DNA from: JBEKYD01 sp049509915
Lineage (GTDB): Bacteria > Acidobacteriota > Terriglobia > Bryobacterales > Bryobacteraceae
Direction of reading: 5' to 3'
Assembly: GCA_049509915.1 (NCBI GenBank)
Contig: JBEKZL010000015.1
Span: 1-50,187, forward strand
DNA length: 50,187 nt
Shown: piece after piece, positions 41,713-50,187 of the stretch
Position numbering within the stretch: position 1 is the first letter of the stretch
Layout of the letters: each line of letters begins with the position of its first letter
The notes under the pieces: generated by a model
Seen by the model: the letters and a program-made list of their open reading frames with translations, nothing else
What the model was told of the DNA's origin: nothing
Databases searched by the model: none
Made by a program: the position numbers and the translations under genes

Positions 41713-42918
41713 CTACCGCAACATGCGCCCCAACCAGCCGGCAGCTTCGCGTTGCGCCCGGGTATGGTCTTTCAGTTTGGCCGAATACATGGCCAGCCCC
41801 AAAGCAGTGCACCATTCGCGATCTTTCATCTCGGCCGGGCCGCCTTCCACTCCCAAAGTCAGGCCGAATCGCGACTGGCAGTCCAATTCCCGGTCGGCGA
41901 CCTCCAGAATCTCCGGCAGTTTGGCGCCGCCGCCGGTCAGGAACACACCACCCAATAAGGACTCCTGCATGCCGATCCGAACCAGCTCCTTGCGCACCTG
42001 CTGGAACAAGTCGATGGCGCGGGACTCCAGAATCAGATTCACGTTGCGCTTGCGGGTTTCAGCGGGCTCGCGGCCCTCGGGCACGGGGAGTTCCACCCAG
42101 ACGTTCTCCGGACATTCGGCGTAGCGCGCCCGCCCGTAGTCGCGCTTCACGAATTCGGCTTCGAGCGGGCTCAAGCGGAGCGCCTTGGCCAGGTCGGCGG
42201 TGAAGGTATCGCCACCGATGGGAATGCTGGACGCCTGGCACATGGCCTCGCCGTTGTACACCACCAACTCGGTGGAATCGGCGCCGATATCCACTACGGC
42301 GATACCCTGCCGCCGGTCCTCCGGCACCACCACCGCATAGCAGGCAGCCATTCCCTCGAAAATGCTCTCTTCCACGTTCAGGTGAGCCTGATTGACCGCG
42401 CCCACCAACGCATTATGTTCCTGGATGGAAGTCGTAACCAGGTGAACGTTGGCCTCCAGGCAGGAAGCGAGGGTGTTTCGCGGGTCGGTGTGGCCGGGAT
42501 GATCGTCCACCACGAAATCCTGGAGCAAGAGCTGCAGGATCATGCAATCTTCGGGCAACTGGCGGCGGCGGGCGCGGGACACGGCGCGGTCGATGTCGGC
42601 CGCTTCCACTTCTCTGACATAGCCCCAGTTGTGAATGCCGTGAACGTTGGTGCCGCGCACGGTGGGGCCGCCCATTCCGACGACCGCGATCTCGATCGAC
42701 ACCCCGGAAGTGGCTTCCGCTTCCCGCAGCACCGCCAGCACGTTATCGGTCACCGCCGCCTGGTCGGCGATACGCCCTTTGGCCCAGCCGGCGGAGTCGA
42801 CTTCACCGGCACCCACCAGGCGTACGCGGCCCCGGTCCACCAAAACCACGGCCATCCTGGTCTTACCGCTCCCCAGGTCGATGCCCGCGCCGACGATTTG
42901 TTGTTTTCTTGCCCCCAT
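41713..42918 (-). CDS. ftsA: Cell division protein FtsA
   Basis: A 401-residue actin-like protein that anchors FtsZ to the membrane. It has the phosphate 1 motif GAGIDLGSGKTRMAVV, VVDIGADSTELVVY (phosphate 2), and GGVFLTGGGAKLPEI near the C-terminus. The last residues, AAGWLGRMLR, are the amphipathic membrane helix. It starts 9 bp after ftsQ, and a 100-bp gap separates it from ftsZ. Length is normal. Confidence 0.95.
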   Translation of the reverse strand: MGARKQQIVGAGIDLGSGKTRMAVVLVDRGRVRLVGAGEVDSAGWAKGRIADQAAVTDNVLAVLREAEATSGVSIEIAVVGMGGPTVRGTNVHGIHNWGYVREVEAADIDRAVSRARRRQLPEDCMILQLLLQDFVVDDHPGHTDPRNTLASCLEANVHLVTTSIQEHNALVGAVNQAHLNVEESIFEGMAACYAVVVPEDRRQGIAVVDIGADSTELVVYNGEAMCQASSIPIGGDTFTADLAKALRLSPLEAEFVKRDYGRARYAECPENVWVELPVPEGREPAETRKRNVNLILESRAIDLFQQVRKELVRIGMQESLLGGVFLTGGGAKLPEILEVADRELDCQSRFGLTLGVEGGPAEMKDREWCTALGLAMYSAKLKDHTRAQREAAGWLGRMLR

Positions 42919-42927
42919 GCCTGCTAC

Positions 42928-43698
42928 TTATTCCTTTGCCGTAATGCGGTCGTCCAGTCGAAGGTCGAACGCGGTGGCGTCCGGAGCCGCCTGTGCCATC
43001 TCCGCGTAATGTTTGGCGAAATTGCGATAGCGGCGGATATAGTTGCCGTCGCCCATGCGCAGCGATACCGTCCTCTCTCCCATCTGCGTCACCACCACCA
43101 GGTCCTCCGGATCGTTGGCATCCACCTCGGAAACCGATTTTGCTTCCCGCCCCATATCGCGCTCGAATGCCAGAAAAGCGCGCACACGCTCGCGGCGTTC
43201 CGGCTCGGAGGAATCCTCCCGAATGCCGCTCAACACCGGAAAGGAAAACTCCGCCCGAGGCGGCGGATCCACCAAGACCCCGTTGGCGTCGATGAGCAGC
43301 AGCAGGCCCGAGCCCGGCATCACGAATGCCACCGGTGTGCGCTCGCGGATACGCACGACGAGCCGGCCCGGCCATAGCCGCGACACGGCAGCGTCCTCGA
43401 TCCAGTCGATGGCGAGCAGCCGGCGGCGGCGCTCGGCCAACGGAATGGAAAAGACGCTGCGGTTGAAATCGGCCGCGAATACGCGCGCCACCTGGGAGCG
43501 GGGCGCGTAGCGCAGCCCTTCGATCGTAATCGCGTTCGGATCGTCGCGGGATAGCGTGAAGCGGGGACTGCCAACCAGGTACGCCCGCACCTTCAAGCCG
43601 GCCCAGGCCGTGGAAGCGCAAACCGCAAGCAGCACCGCCAGGCCGGCCGCGCGCCGCCAGCGAGCCGCTTTATCGCGTTTCTTAGCTTCGCGTGCCAT
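42928..43698 (-). CDS. ftsQ: Cell division protein FtsQ
   Basis: A 256-residue bitopic protein: short basic cytoplasmic tail (MAREAKKRDKAARWRR), membrane helix (AAGLAVLLAVCASTAWAG), POTRA domain (ITIEGLRYAPRSQVARVF ... VSRLWPGRLVVRIRERTPVAF) and the FtsQ beta domain (LIDANGVLVDP). It recruits FtsL/FtsB and later division proteins. Its start overlaps murC by 17 bp. Confidence 0.93.
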   Translation of the reverse strand: MAREAKKRDKAARWRRAAGLAVLLAVCASTAWAGLKVRAYLVGSPRFTLSRDDPNAITIEGLRYAPRSQVARVFAADFNRSVFSIPLAERRRRLLAIDWIEDAAVSRLWPGRLVVRIRERTPVAFVMPGSGLLLLIDANGVLVDPPPRAEFSFPVLSGIREDSSEPERRERVRAFLAFERDMGREAKSVSEVDANDPEDLVVVTQMGERTVSLRMGDGNYIRRYRNFAKHYAEMAQAAPDATAFDLRLDDRITAKE

Positions 43699-45088
43699 CC
43701 GAATCGGCCCCCTCGGCGACGCCGAGCGCCGCCAGCACTTTCTCTCCCGCCTGCCACACGTTGCCCGCGCCCAGCGTCAACACGAGGTCACCTTCCCGCG
43801 CCACGCCGACGAGCGCCTCCACGCCCCGATCGATGGTGCCCACGTACTCCACCGCGCGGTGACCCGAGCGGCGAATGCGCTCGACCAGCGTTTCGGCCGT
43901 CACGCCTTCGATGGGCGTTTCCGAGGCGGCGTAAATATCCATCACGAAGACGCTGTCGGCCTGGTGGAATGCGCGCCCGAATTCGTCGGCAAGAAGCAGG
44001 GTGCGGGTGTAGCGGTGGGGTTGAAACAGCACGTGAATCCGCCGGAAGCCGCACTGGCGGGCTCCCTCCAGCGTCGCCTGAATTTCGGTGGGGTGGTGGC
44101 CGTAATCGTCCACCACGGTAATTCCCCGTTGGCTGCCGCGCACCTGGAAGCGGCGTTCGACGCCGCTGAAAGTTTCCAGGGCTTGAGCGATCGCGGCGGG
44201 CGTCACGTCCAGCTCCATCGCCACGGCGGCCGCGGCGGTCGCATTCAGAACGTTGTGGCGCCCCGGTATACGCAAGTGAAACTCGCCCAGGTCGGCGGTT
44301 CGATAGCGCAGCCGGAAGCGGCTTGAAAAACTGCCGCAAACAATAGCGGTGGCTTCCACCTCCGCCTGCGCGGTGCTTCCGTACGTCACGGTGCGGCGCT
44401 TAATCGCGGGCAGGATGCTCTGGACGTTGGGGTCGTCCAGGCAGACGATGGCGGCGCCGTAGAACGGAACCTTGTTGACGAACTCGATAAATGCGGCGCG
44501 AATGGCGTCGAGGTCGGGATAGTGGTCCAGGTGCTCGCGGTCGATATTGGTGACGACGGCCAGAATGGGCGCTAGCTTGACGAACGAGCCGTCGCTTTCG
44601 TCGGATTCCGCCACCAGAAAATCGCTGTGGCCCACACGGGCGTTGGAGCCTCCCATGGTTCCGACGCGGCCGCCCACCACCACGGTGGGGTCGAGACCGG
44701 CGTGGCTCAGGATGGTGGCCGTGAGCGAAGTGGTGGTGGTCTTGCCGTGGCTGCCCGCGATGGCGATTCCGTATTTCAGCCGCATCAGCTCGGCCAGCAG
44801 TTCGCCGCGCGGGATCACCGGCAGCCCCAGCCGGCGCGCCTCCCGCACCTCGGGATTGCGCTCGTCCACGGCCGAGCTCACCACCACGATGCGCGCGCCG
44901 CCCAGGTTGGCGGCATCGTGCCCTTCGAAAATGGTGGCGCCCAACGAGGCCAGGCGTTCGGTGATGGGAGACAGCTTTAGGTCCGATCCGCTGATCCTGT
45001 AGCCGTTGTTCAGCAGCACCTCGGCAATACCGCTCATCCCGATTCCGGCGATGCCTACGAAATGGAGGTGCTGCGGTCGTAAAAACAT
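43682..45088 (-). CDS. murC: UDP-N-acetylmuramate-L-alanine ligase
   Basis: A 468-residue Mur ligase that adds L-Ala to UDP-MurNAc in the cytoplasm. N-terminal Rossmann part HFVGIAGIGMSGIAEVLLN, ATP loop IAGSHGKTTTTSL (near residue 112), DESDGSF, VVTNIDREHLDHY and the C-terminal VVDDYGHHPTEIQATLEGAR are all diagnostic of MurC. It overlaps ftsQ by 17 bp and follows murG by 108 bp. murB and ddl, often found between murC and ftsQ, are absent here. Confidence 0.96.
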   Translation of the reverse strand: MFLRPQHLHFVGIAGIGMSGIAEVLLNNGYRISGSDLKLSPITERLASLGATIFEGHDAANLGGARIVVVSSAVDERNPEVREARRLGLPVIPRGELLAELMRLKYGIAIAGSHGKTTTTSLTATILSHAGLDPTVVVGGRVGTMGGSNARVGHSDFLVAESDESDGSFVKLAPILAVVTNIDREHLDHYPDLDAIRAAFIEFVNKVPFYGAAIVCLDDPNVQSILPAIKRRTVTYGSTAQAEVEATAIVCGSFSSRFRLRYRTADLGEFHLRIPGRHNVLNATAAAAVAMELDVTPAAIAQALETFSGVERRFQVRGSQRGITVVDDYGHHPTEIQATLEGARQCGFRRIHVLFQPHRYTRTLLLADEFGRAFHQADSVFVMDIYAASETPIEGVTAETLVERIRRSGHRAVEYVGTIDRGVEALVGVAREGDLVLTLGAGNVWQAGEKVLAALGVAEGADSDGTRS

Positions 45089-45210
45089 TTCAATCCCTTA
45101 TTGTTTCGGTTGTGAAGGGCGATGTCAAATGCTTCCCGGCTATCGGGTACGGCGCATAAGTTCCCGTCGAAGAAAGGCCGGCCGGGGTGTCGGCCCCGCC
45201 CACTAACCAG

Positions 45211-46302
45211 TCACTTATTGCCACGCCGCCCTCCGGCTACTTCTTCCAATATCTCCGCGGCTCTTTCGGCCGCGCCCCGGCGCGCCAGCTTGCGCGCGGC
45301 CGCGCCCATACCTTCTAACAAGCCGTCTTCGGCGGCGATTTCCGATACCATGCGAAACAGGCGCTCGCCGTTCATCTCGCTGTCGGCGGCCATGCGCGCC
45401 GCGCCGGCCCGTTCGATGGCTTCCGCGTTGCGCGTCTGGTGATCGTCGGCGGCATATGGAAACGGCACCAGGATGGCGGGCTTTCCAGCTGCCGCCAGCT
45501 CCGATACCGTGCCCGCGCCGGAGCGGCACACGACCAGGTCGGCGGTGGCGAACGCGCGCGGCATGTCGGCGATAAAGGGCGTCACTTCCCCCTCTATGCC
45601 CGAATCGGGAAAAGATTCGTGCAGTTCCTGGTATCCCCGCGCCCCGGTCTGGTGCACCATCCTGAGCTTCATCCCCGAACGGCGAAACAGGGGCCAGCTT
45701 TCGCGCGCGGCGCGATTGAGCGTGCGCGCCCCCTGGCTGCCGCCGGTCACCAGAATCTCCAGGATTTCGCCGCGCGGTTTGGGGGCAATCGCAAAAAACT
45801 CCTCGCGCACGGGAAGACCGGTAAGCTCGCTGCGCCCGACGGGGAAACTGGCCGCAGTCTCCGCAAAGGAGATCAGCGCCCTCGACACGCGCCGCGCGAT
45901 GGCGCGATTGGTGAAGCCCGGCACTGCGTTGGGCTCCATCACCACCACCGGCACGCGCGCCGCCAGCGCGGCCAGGACCGGCGGCCCGGCGACGTAACCG
46001 CCCATGCTGAAGACAGCGCCGGCGCCGCGCACCCACTGGCGGCATTCAAAGGTGGCCAGCGGCAGGCGGGCCAGCGTCGTCAGCTTTCGTCCCACGCCTA
46101 CCTGGTTCAATGCGCCGATTTCGATCTTCTTCAACTCGAATCCTTCCGCCGGCACCAGCCGGGCCTCCAACCCGCGCCCAGTGCCGACAAACATGGCTTC
46201 GTGCCCGCGCCGGCGCAGTTCGCGCGCCACCGCCAGGGCCGGAATCACGTGGCCTCCGGTGCCGCCGCCGGCCATGACGAACCTAGCCACAATGCTGCCC
46301 AC
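45211..46302 (-). CDS. murG: UDP-GlcNAc:undecaprenyl-pyrophosphoryl-MurNAc-pentapeptide transferase
   Basis: A 363-residue glycosyltransferase that makes lipid II at the inner face of the membrane. It has the glycine loop VMAGGGTGGHVIPALA, the second loop FSMGGYVAGPP, EPNAVPGFTNR, and the C-terminal donor site VTGGSQGARTLN and CRSGAGTVSELAAAGKPAILVPFPYAADDHQTRNA. GTG 46302 is chosen because GGAGG lies five bases upstream; an ATG at 46323 has no such site and GTG 46290 would start closer to the usual N-terminus. The palindromic element at 46343-46455 stands just before it. Confidence 0.95.
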   Translation of the reverse strand: MGSIVARFVMAGGGTGGHVIPALAVARELRRRGHEAMFVGTGRGLEARLVPAEGFELKKIEIGALNQVGVGRKLTTLARLPLATFECRQWVRGAGAVFSMGGYVAGPPVLAALAARVPVVVMEPNAVPGFTNRAIARRVSRALISFAETAASFPVGRSELTGLPVREEFFAIAPKPRGEILEILVTGGSQGARTLNRAARESWPLFRRSGMKLRMVHQTGARGYQELHESFPDSGIEGEVTPFIADMPRAFATADLVVCRSGAGTVSELAAAGKPAILVPFPYAADDHQTRNAEAIERAGAARMAADSEMNGERLFRMVSEIAAEDGLLEGMGAAARKLARRGAAERAAEILEEVAGGRRGNK

Positions 46303-46342
46303 TAGCTCCTCCAGGGCTGCCATCGGGCAGACGGCTGGCGCT

Positions 46343-46455
46343 GTGGCGTACGCACTCGTGCGTGCCGCGTCGAGTCTCTACTCGACGCTTGCGCCCCCAG
46401 TGGCAGCGGGCGTCGACAAGAGTGTCGACGCGGCACGCACGAGTGCGTACGCCAC
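46343..46455. repeat. 113-bp palindromic element C between murG and ftsW
   Basis: A perfect 31-bp inverted repeat (46343-46373 with 46425-46455) is the outer stem. Inside are two more hairpins: arms GCGTCGAGT/ACTCGACGC (46367-46388) with loop CTCT, and arms GCGTCGACA/TGTCGACGC (46410-46431) with loop AGAG, so it can also fold as a cruciform or three-way form. It carries no gene. It looks like a non-autonomous mobile palindrome (MITE- or REP-like). Confidence 0.85.
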
Positions 46456-46535
46456 GTGTCCCGATCGGGGAACGTGACGAGGGGCGCGGGGCCAAGGCGC
46501 GACCGGTAGGGGATGGTTGTATCATCTGCCCGGCG

Positions 46536-47684
46536 TTATCCCACATGTTCCGCCACATTCATGAGTATGCCCAGCATTGCAAGGGAGCTCACCAGCGAGC
46601 TGCCGCCGTAGCTGATCAGCGGCAGTGGAATCCCCTTGGTCGGTCCCATTCCCACCACCACGCTCATATTGATGAACGCCTGCACCACCAGTACGACGGT
46701 GACGCCCAGCGCCAGGTACCGGCCGAACTCGTCGCGCGTCAGCACGGCCACGCGCAGGCCGCGCCACCCAATGGCCAGGAAGCACACGAGCAACCCCACC
46801 GTGCCAATCAGGCCGACCTCTTCGCCGATCACCGCGTAGATAAAGTCGGTGTGCGCCTCGGGCAAATACAGCAGCTTCTGGCGGCCGTTCATGAGCCCCA
46901 CTCCCAAGGGGCCTCCGGCGCCGACGGCAATCTTCGACTGGTCCTGCTGGTAGTTGGGATCGTGGGTGCGCAGCGTCTCCTCCATGCGTTCGCGGATGCG
47001 GCCGTGCGGATCGATGCGGGAGATCAGCTTCATCTCGGGGTCGTAGTGCTTCACCACGCGGATGAGCCGGTACGGTTCCGCCGCGACCGACGCCGCAAAC
47101 CCGACGAGGGCGATCAGCGCCGCAATTAGACAGTAGCGGAATTCGAGGCCCGCCACGAAAAACACCGCCGCGGCGGTAAAGCCCAGCACCACCGCCGTAC
47201 CCAGGTCGGGCCTCACCACCGCGCCAATCACCAGCCCCACCGCGCACGCGGCCGGAATCAGCGTGTAGCGCGGGTTGTTGATGGCCCGCCCGCGCCAGGT
47301 GACGAAGAACGCCAGGAACACGACCAGCGCCGGTTTGGCCAGTTCCGAAGGCTGCAAACCGGCCGGACCCAGCCGCAGCCAGCGATGATGCGCCGGATCC
47401 AGAAAATACACCGCGAACAGCAGCACCATGGCCACGCCGATGGCTCCGAACGCCACCCCCGGGTTTCGCAGCAAGTGGTAGTCGGTCTTCTTCAGCAGCA
47501 TCATCGCCACCACGCCCAGCACCGCGAACTCCAACTGCCGGATGACAAAGTGCCAGCTCGACTGGATGCGCGGATCGAGCCGGGCCATGATCGAAGAAGA
47601 GCTATAGATCATCACCATCCCGAACGACACCATGGCCAGCACGGTGAAGAACAGGATCCAATCGGTTTTCAGGCGCTGCGACAT
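46536..47684 (-). CDS. ftsW: Lipid II polymerase FtsW (SEDS family)
   Basis: A 382-residue membrane protein of about ten helices, the SEDS glycosyltransferase of the septum. Signatures: RWLRLGPAGLQPSELAKPAL, VVRPDLGTAVVLGF, EAHTDFIYAVIGEEVGLIG and TKGIPLPLISYGGSS. The N-terminus is short, with the first helix at FFTVLAMVSFGMVMIYSSSS. It lies between murD and murG, as in standard clusters, though a 212-bp gap with palindromic element C separates it from murG. Confidence 0.95.
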   Translation of the reverse strand: MSQRLKTDWILFFTVLAMVSFGMVMIYSSSSIMARLDPRIQSSWHFVIRQLEFAVLGVVAMMLLKKTDYHLLRNPGVAFGAIGVAMVLLFAVYFLDPAHHRWLRLGPAGLQPSELAKPALVVFLAFFVTWRGRAINNPRYTLIPAACAVGLVIGAVVRPDLGTAVVLGFTAAAVFFVAGLEFRYCLIAALIALVGFAASVAAEPYRLIRVVKHYDPEMKLISRIDPHGRIRERMEETLRTHDPNYQQDQSKIAVGAGGPLGVGLMNGRQKLLYLPEAHTDFIYAVIGEEVGLIGTVGLLVCFLAIGWRGLRVAVLTRDEFGRYLALGVTVVLVVQAFINMSVVVGMGPTKGIPLPLISYGGSSLVSSLAMLGILMNVAEHVG

Positions 47685-47750
47685 GGGTCAATTTCCCGCT
47701 TTCGGAATTACGACCGCGTGGAGACTACCGGAGTTTTCGAAATAGCGCAT

Positions 47751-49082
47751 TTAACTTCCCGCCTGCAGCTTGCCCACGATTTCCTTGAAGGTTTCGCCTC
47801 GATGTTCGAAGCTTCTAAACTGGTCGAAGCTAGCGCAGGCCGGCGCCAGCAGCACGGTATCGCCTGGTTGGGAGCGCGCATAGGCCGTCCGCACGGCGTG
47901 TTCCAGCGTGCCGGCTTCCACCAGCGACACGGCACCGGCCAGCGCGGCGGCGATTTTCCCGGCGGCGGCGCCGATCAGCAATGCCGCGTGCGCCTTGGCC
48001 GCCAGCGGCGCGCGCAGCGGCGCGTAGTCTAGCCCCTTGTCCTTCCCGCCCAGAATCACCCACAGCCCGCCGGCGAACGCATCCAGCGCCTTTAGCGCCG
48101 CGTCCACGCTGGTTGCTTTCGAATCGTTATAGAAGTCGATGCCGTCGATCCGGCGGACGAACTCCAGGCGATGCTCCACGGCGTGAAAGGTTTTTACGGC
48201 GGCGGCAATTTGCGCATGGCTGACGCCCGCCCGCGCCGCCGCTACCGCCGCCGCCAGCACGTTTTCCACGTTGTGGGCGCCGCGCAGCGGAGTCTCGCCC
48301 GCGCCCATCAGCGGCCGGCCATCGAGCACCAATTCGTCGCTCTGGCGGTAGGCGCCCGGTTCCACGGGCCGCGCGCCGCTGAACCAGCGCACCTCTGCCG
48401 CGGTGTGTTTGGCGAAACTGGCGCAGACCGGGTCTTCGGCATTCAGCACGGCGCAGCCGGATGCGGTCATCGTCTCGAACAGGCGCCGCTTGGCCGCGGC
48501 GTAATTTTCGAAGGTATGGTGCCGGTCCAGGTGATTCTGGGTGACGTTCAGCGCGAGGCCGATGTCGGCCCGAAATTCGGCGATGGTTTCCAGTTGAAAG
48601 CTGGAAAGCTCCAGCACGTTCCAGCCATCGGTGCGCGAACCCACGATCATGGCCGTCACCGGCGTGCCGATGTTGCCGCCCACCTGCACGGCCATGCCGG
48701 CCCCGCGCAGAATGTGGCCGATCAGGCTGGTAGTGGTGGTTTTGCCGTTCGATCCGGTGATGCCAATGGTGCGGCCTTGGAGAAAGGGCGCCGCCAATTC
48801 CACTTCGCCGATCACGCGCGCACCGCGAAGGCGCGCCCTTTCGAGCGCCGGCAAATCGGCCGGCACATCCGGAGAAAGCACGATCAGCCCGGCGTCTTCG
48901 AAGACGGCATCGGTCTGCTGCGCGAACCGAATTCCGAGCCGCTTCACCAGTTCTTCGGCCGGCCCCAGCGCGGCCAGCGGCTTCAGGTCGGTGACGCGCA
49001 CATCGGCCCCCTGGCGCACGAGCAGCTCCGCCGATGCCATCCCGCTCAGCTTCATTCCCACTACCAGGGCTTTAGTTGGCAT
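47751..49082 (-). CDS. murD: UDP-N-acetylmuramoylalanine-D-glutamate ligase
   Basis: A 443-residue Mur ligase that adds D-Glu to UDP-MurNAc-L-Ala. It has GMKLSGMASAELLVRQGADVRV at the N-terminus, the ATP loop GITGSNGKTTTTSLIGH (near residue 110), NVTQNHLDRHHTFENY, EHRLEFVRRIDGIDFYNDSKATSVDA and LGGKDKGLDY, all typical of MurD. It lies 71 bp after mraY and 66 bp before ftsW. Confidence 0.96.
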   Translation of the reverse strand: MPTKALVVGMKLSGMASAELLVRQGADVRVTDLKPLAALGPAEELVKRLGIRFAQQTDAVFEDAGLIVLSPDVPADLPALERARLRGARVIGEVELAAPFLQGRTIGITGSNGKTTTTSLIGHILRGAGMAVQVGGNIGTPVTAMIVGSRTDGWNVLELSSFQLETIAEFRADIGLALNVTQNHLDRHHTFENYAAAKRRLFETMTASGCAVLNAEDPVCASFAKHTAAEVRWFSGARPVEPGAYRQSDELVLDGRPLMGAGETPLRGAHNVENVLAAAVAAARAGVSHAQIAAAVKTFHAVEHRLEFVRRIDGIDFYNDSKATSVDAALKALDAFAGGLWVILGGKDKGLDYAPLRAPLAAKAHAALLIGAAAGKIAAALAGAVSLVEAGTLEHAVRTAYARSQPGDTVLLAPACASFDQFRSFEHRGETFKEIVGKLQAGS

Positions 49083-49153
49083 AGGTCAGAGGGCCCCCGA
49101 TCGAGCGTAGCCGCAAGCAACAGCGCCGGGAGTTGGGTGTTCGATGTTCATGT

Positions 49154-50187
49154 TCACCGCAGTTTCAACGTGGTTAGGGCGAACAATGCCAGCACCAGGC
49201 CCGCTATCCAAAACCGCGCAATCACTTTTTCTTCCGCCCACCCCAATTGCTCGAAATGGTGGTGCAGGGGGGCCATCTTGAAAATCCGCTTGCCGTGGCG
49301 CAGCTTGAAGCTGCCCACCTGCAAAATCACCGACACCGCTTCCAGCATGAAAACGCCGCCGATGAACAGCAGCAGGACTTCCTGCTTGATCAGCACCGCA
49401 ACCGCCGCCATAGCGCCGCCCAATCCCAGCGCGCCGACGTCGCCCATGAAGATCTCGGCGGGGTGCGCGTTGTACCAGAGGAACCCCAGGCTGGCGCCGG
49501 TCATGGCTCCGCAGAACACGGTCAACTCGCTGGTGCGCGGATTGCGCGCCAGTTGCAGGTACTCGGCGAGCTGGGCGTGGCCGCCGGCGTAGGTCAGGAT
49601 GGTCAGGGCGCCGGCGGCGATCACCATCAGGCCGATGGCGAGGCCGTCCAGGCCGTCGGTGAGGTTGACCGCGTTGGAGGAGAAGACTAACACCAGCGCC
49701 ACGAAAAGGCAAAACGGCGCGACGCCAAGAACGTAGGTCCAGGAGTTGACCAGAAGCGGCGTGATCAGCAGCGACGGCTTGAACTGCTTGAAGAACGGGA
49801 TGTTCATCTGCACCGAATAATCGCCGCGGCCGCGCATGACGAGCAGCAGAATCGCGAATCCGAATCCCATGGCGAACTGGTAGACCAGCTTGCGCCGGCC
49901 GGTCATCCCCAGGTTGCGGCGGTTGGTGACCTTGGCGTAATCGTCGATGAAGCCGATCCAGCCGAACCCCAGCAGCGCCCCGATCGCCGCCCAGACGTAG
50001 ACGTAGCGCAGGTCCGCCCACAGCAGGGTCGGCACCACGATCGAAATGATGATCAACACGCCGCCCATGGTGGGCGTGCCGGCTTTCTTCTGGTGCGACT
50101 GCGGCCCTTCCTCGCGAATATACTGGCCGATCTGAAACTCGCGCAGCTTGCGAATGAGCCACGGCCCCAGCGCGATGCACAAGAACA
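49154..50187 (-). CDS. mraY: Phospho-MurNAc-pentapeptide transferase, 5' end cut
   Basis: At least 344 residues remain of a protein of about 360-370, which makes lipid I at the membrane. It has KKAGTPTMGGVLII, the catalytic region FIDDYAKVTNRRNLG, NAVNLTDGLDGLA, FLWYNAHPAEIFMGDVGALGLGGA and the C-terminal HHHFEQLGWAEEKVIARFWI. The frame is open to the window edge (FLCIALGP); a TTG there would not be the true start. The first membrane helix lies outside. Confidence 0.96.
   Translation of the reverse strand, partial: FLCIALGPWLIRKLREFQIGQYIREEGPQSHQKKAGTPTMGGVLIIISIVVPTLLWADLRYVYVWAAIGALLGFGWIGFIDDYAKVTNRRNLGMTGRRKLVYQFAMGFGFAILLLVMRGRGDYSVQMNIPFFKQFKPSLLITPLLVNSWTYVLGVAPFCLFVALVLVFSSNAVNLTDGLDGLAIGLMVIAAGALTILTYAGGHAQLAEYLQLARNPRTSELTVFCGAMTGASLGFLWYNAHPAEIFMGDVGALGLGGAMAAVAVLIKQEVLLLFIGGVFMLEAVSVILQVGSFKLRHGKRIFKMAPLHHHFEQLGWAEEKVIARFWIAGLVLALFALTTLKLR

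Noticed and set aside
46343..46455. CRISPR or integron-type repeat
   Set aside because: It is one palindromic unit with nested hairpins, not direct repeats with spacers, and no attC-like R boxes or cas/integrase genes are nearby.

Overview
The window is high-GC bacterial DNA that most resembles an acidobacterium of the Solibacter/Bryobacterales type. The inference rests on gene content: a BACON-repeat protein ending in a Solibacter-type (TIGR03437-like) C-terminal domain, a two-component propeller hybrid kinase, a DUF1549/DUF1553-DUF1501-PPC operon, and many palindromic intergenic repeats. No database search was possible, so the taxonomy is inference.

Layout. 1-4 kb: two convergent GT-C-like polytopic membrane proteins and a small membrane partner. 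4.2-12 kb: two hybrid histidine kinases on the minus strand, each broken by an apparent one-base deletion, with an M28 zinc peptidase between them. 12-16.4 kb: nagA, a DUF2264 protein, an MDR oxidoreductase and a tricorn-type protease gene reduced to its two ends. 16.5-18.1 kb: an unusual MPN-like/TonB-like fusion behind a good sigma70-type promoter. 18.3-24.4 kb: PPC-domain, DUF1501 and DUF1549/1553 proteins as an operon, then a coiled-coil protein. 24.6-26.3 kb: a NarX/NarL-like kinase and regulator pair.

27-35.7 kb is the most notable region. It holds two tandem OmcA/MtrC-like decaheme cytochromes, a DmsE/MtrA-like decaheme cytochrome, an MtrB/PioB-like outer-membrane barrel and a tetraheme cytochrome with four CxxCH/WxH units. 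This is the gene set of a trans-outer-membrane electron conduit (MtrCAB-type), with 44 CxxCH haem sites in five consecutive genes. A leader with a strong nested hairpin precedes the first gene, and the NarXL-like pair lies just upstream.

35.8-40.4 kb: the BACON protein, then an accessory strip with a frameshifted HTH remnant, a possible M50-peptidase remnant, a BrnTA-like toxin-antitoxin pair and a VapBC-like pair. The VapBC-like pair lies between two direct copies of the 3' end of ftsZ plus its downstream DNA (about 400 bp), which suggests insertion or duplication at the ftsZ end.

40.4-50.2 kb: a minus-strand division and cell-wall cluster in the order mraY (cut by the window edge), murD, ftsW, murG, murC, ftsQ, ftsA, ftsZ. 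There is no murB or ddl between murC and ftsQ. FtsZ has a Tyr in its usually all-Gly T4 signature, and a 113-bp palindromic element separates murG from ftsW. I found no tRNA, rRNA, CRISPR array or intact insertion sequence.
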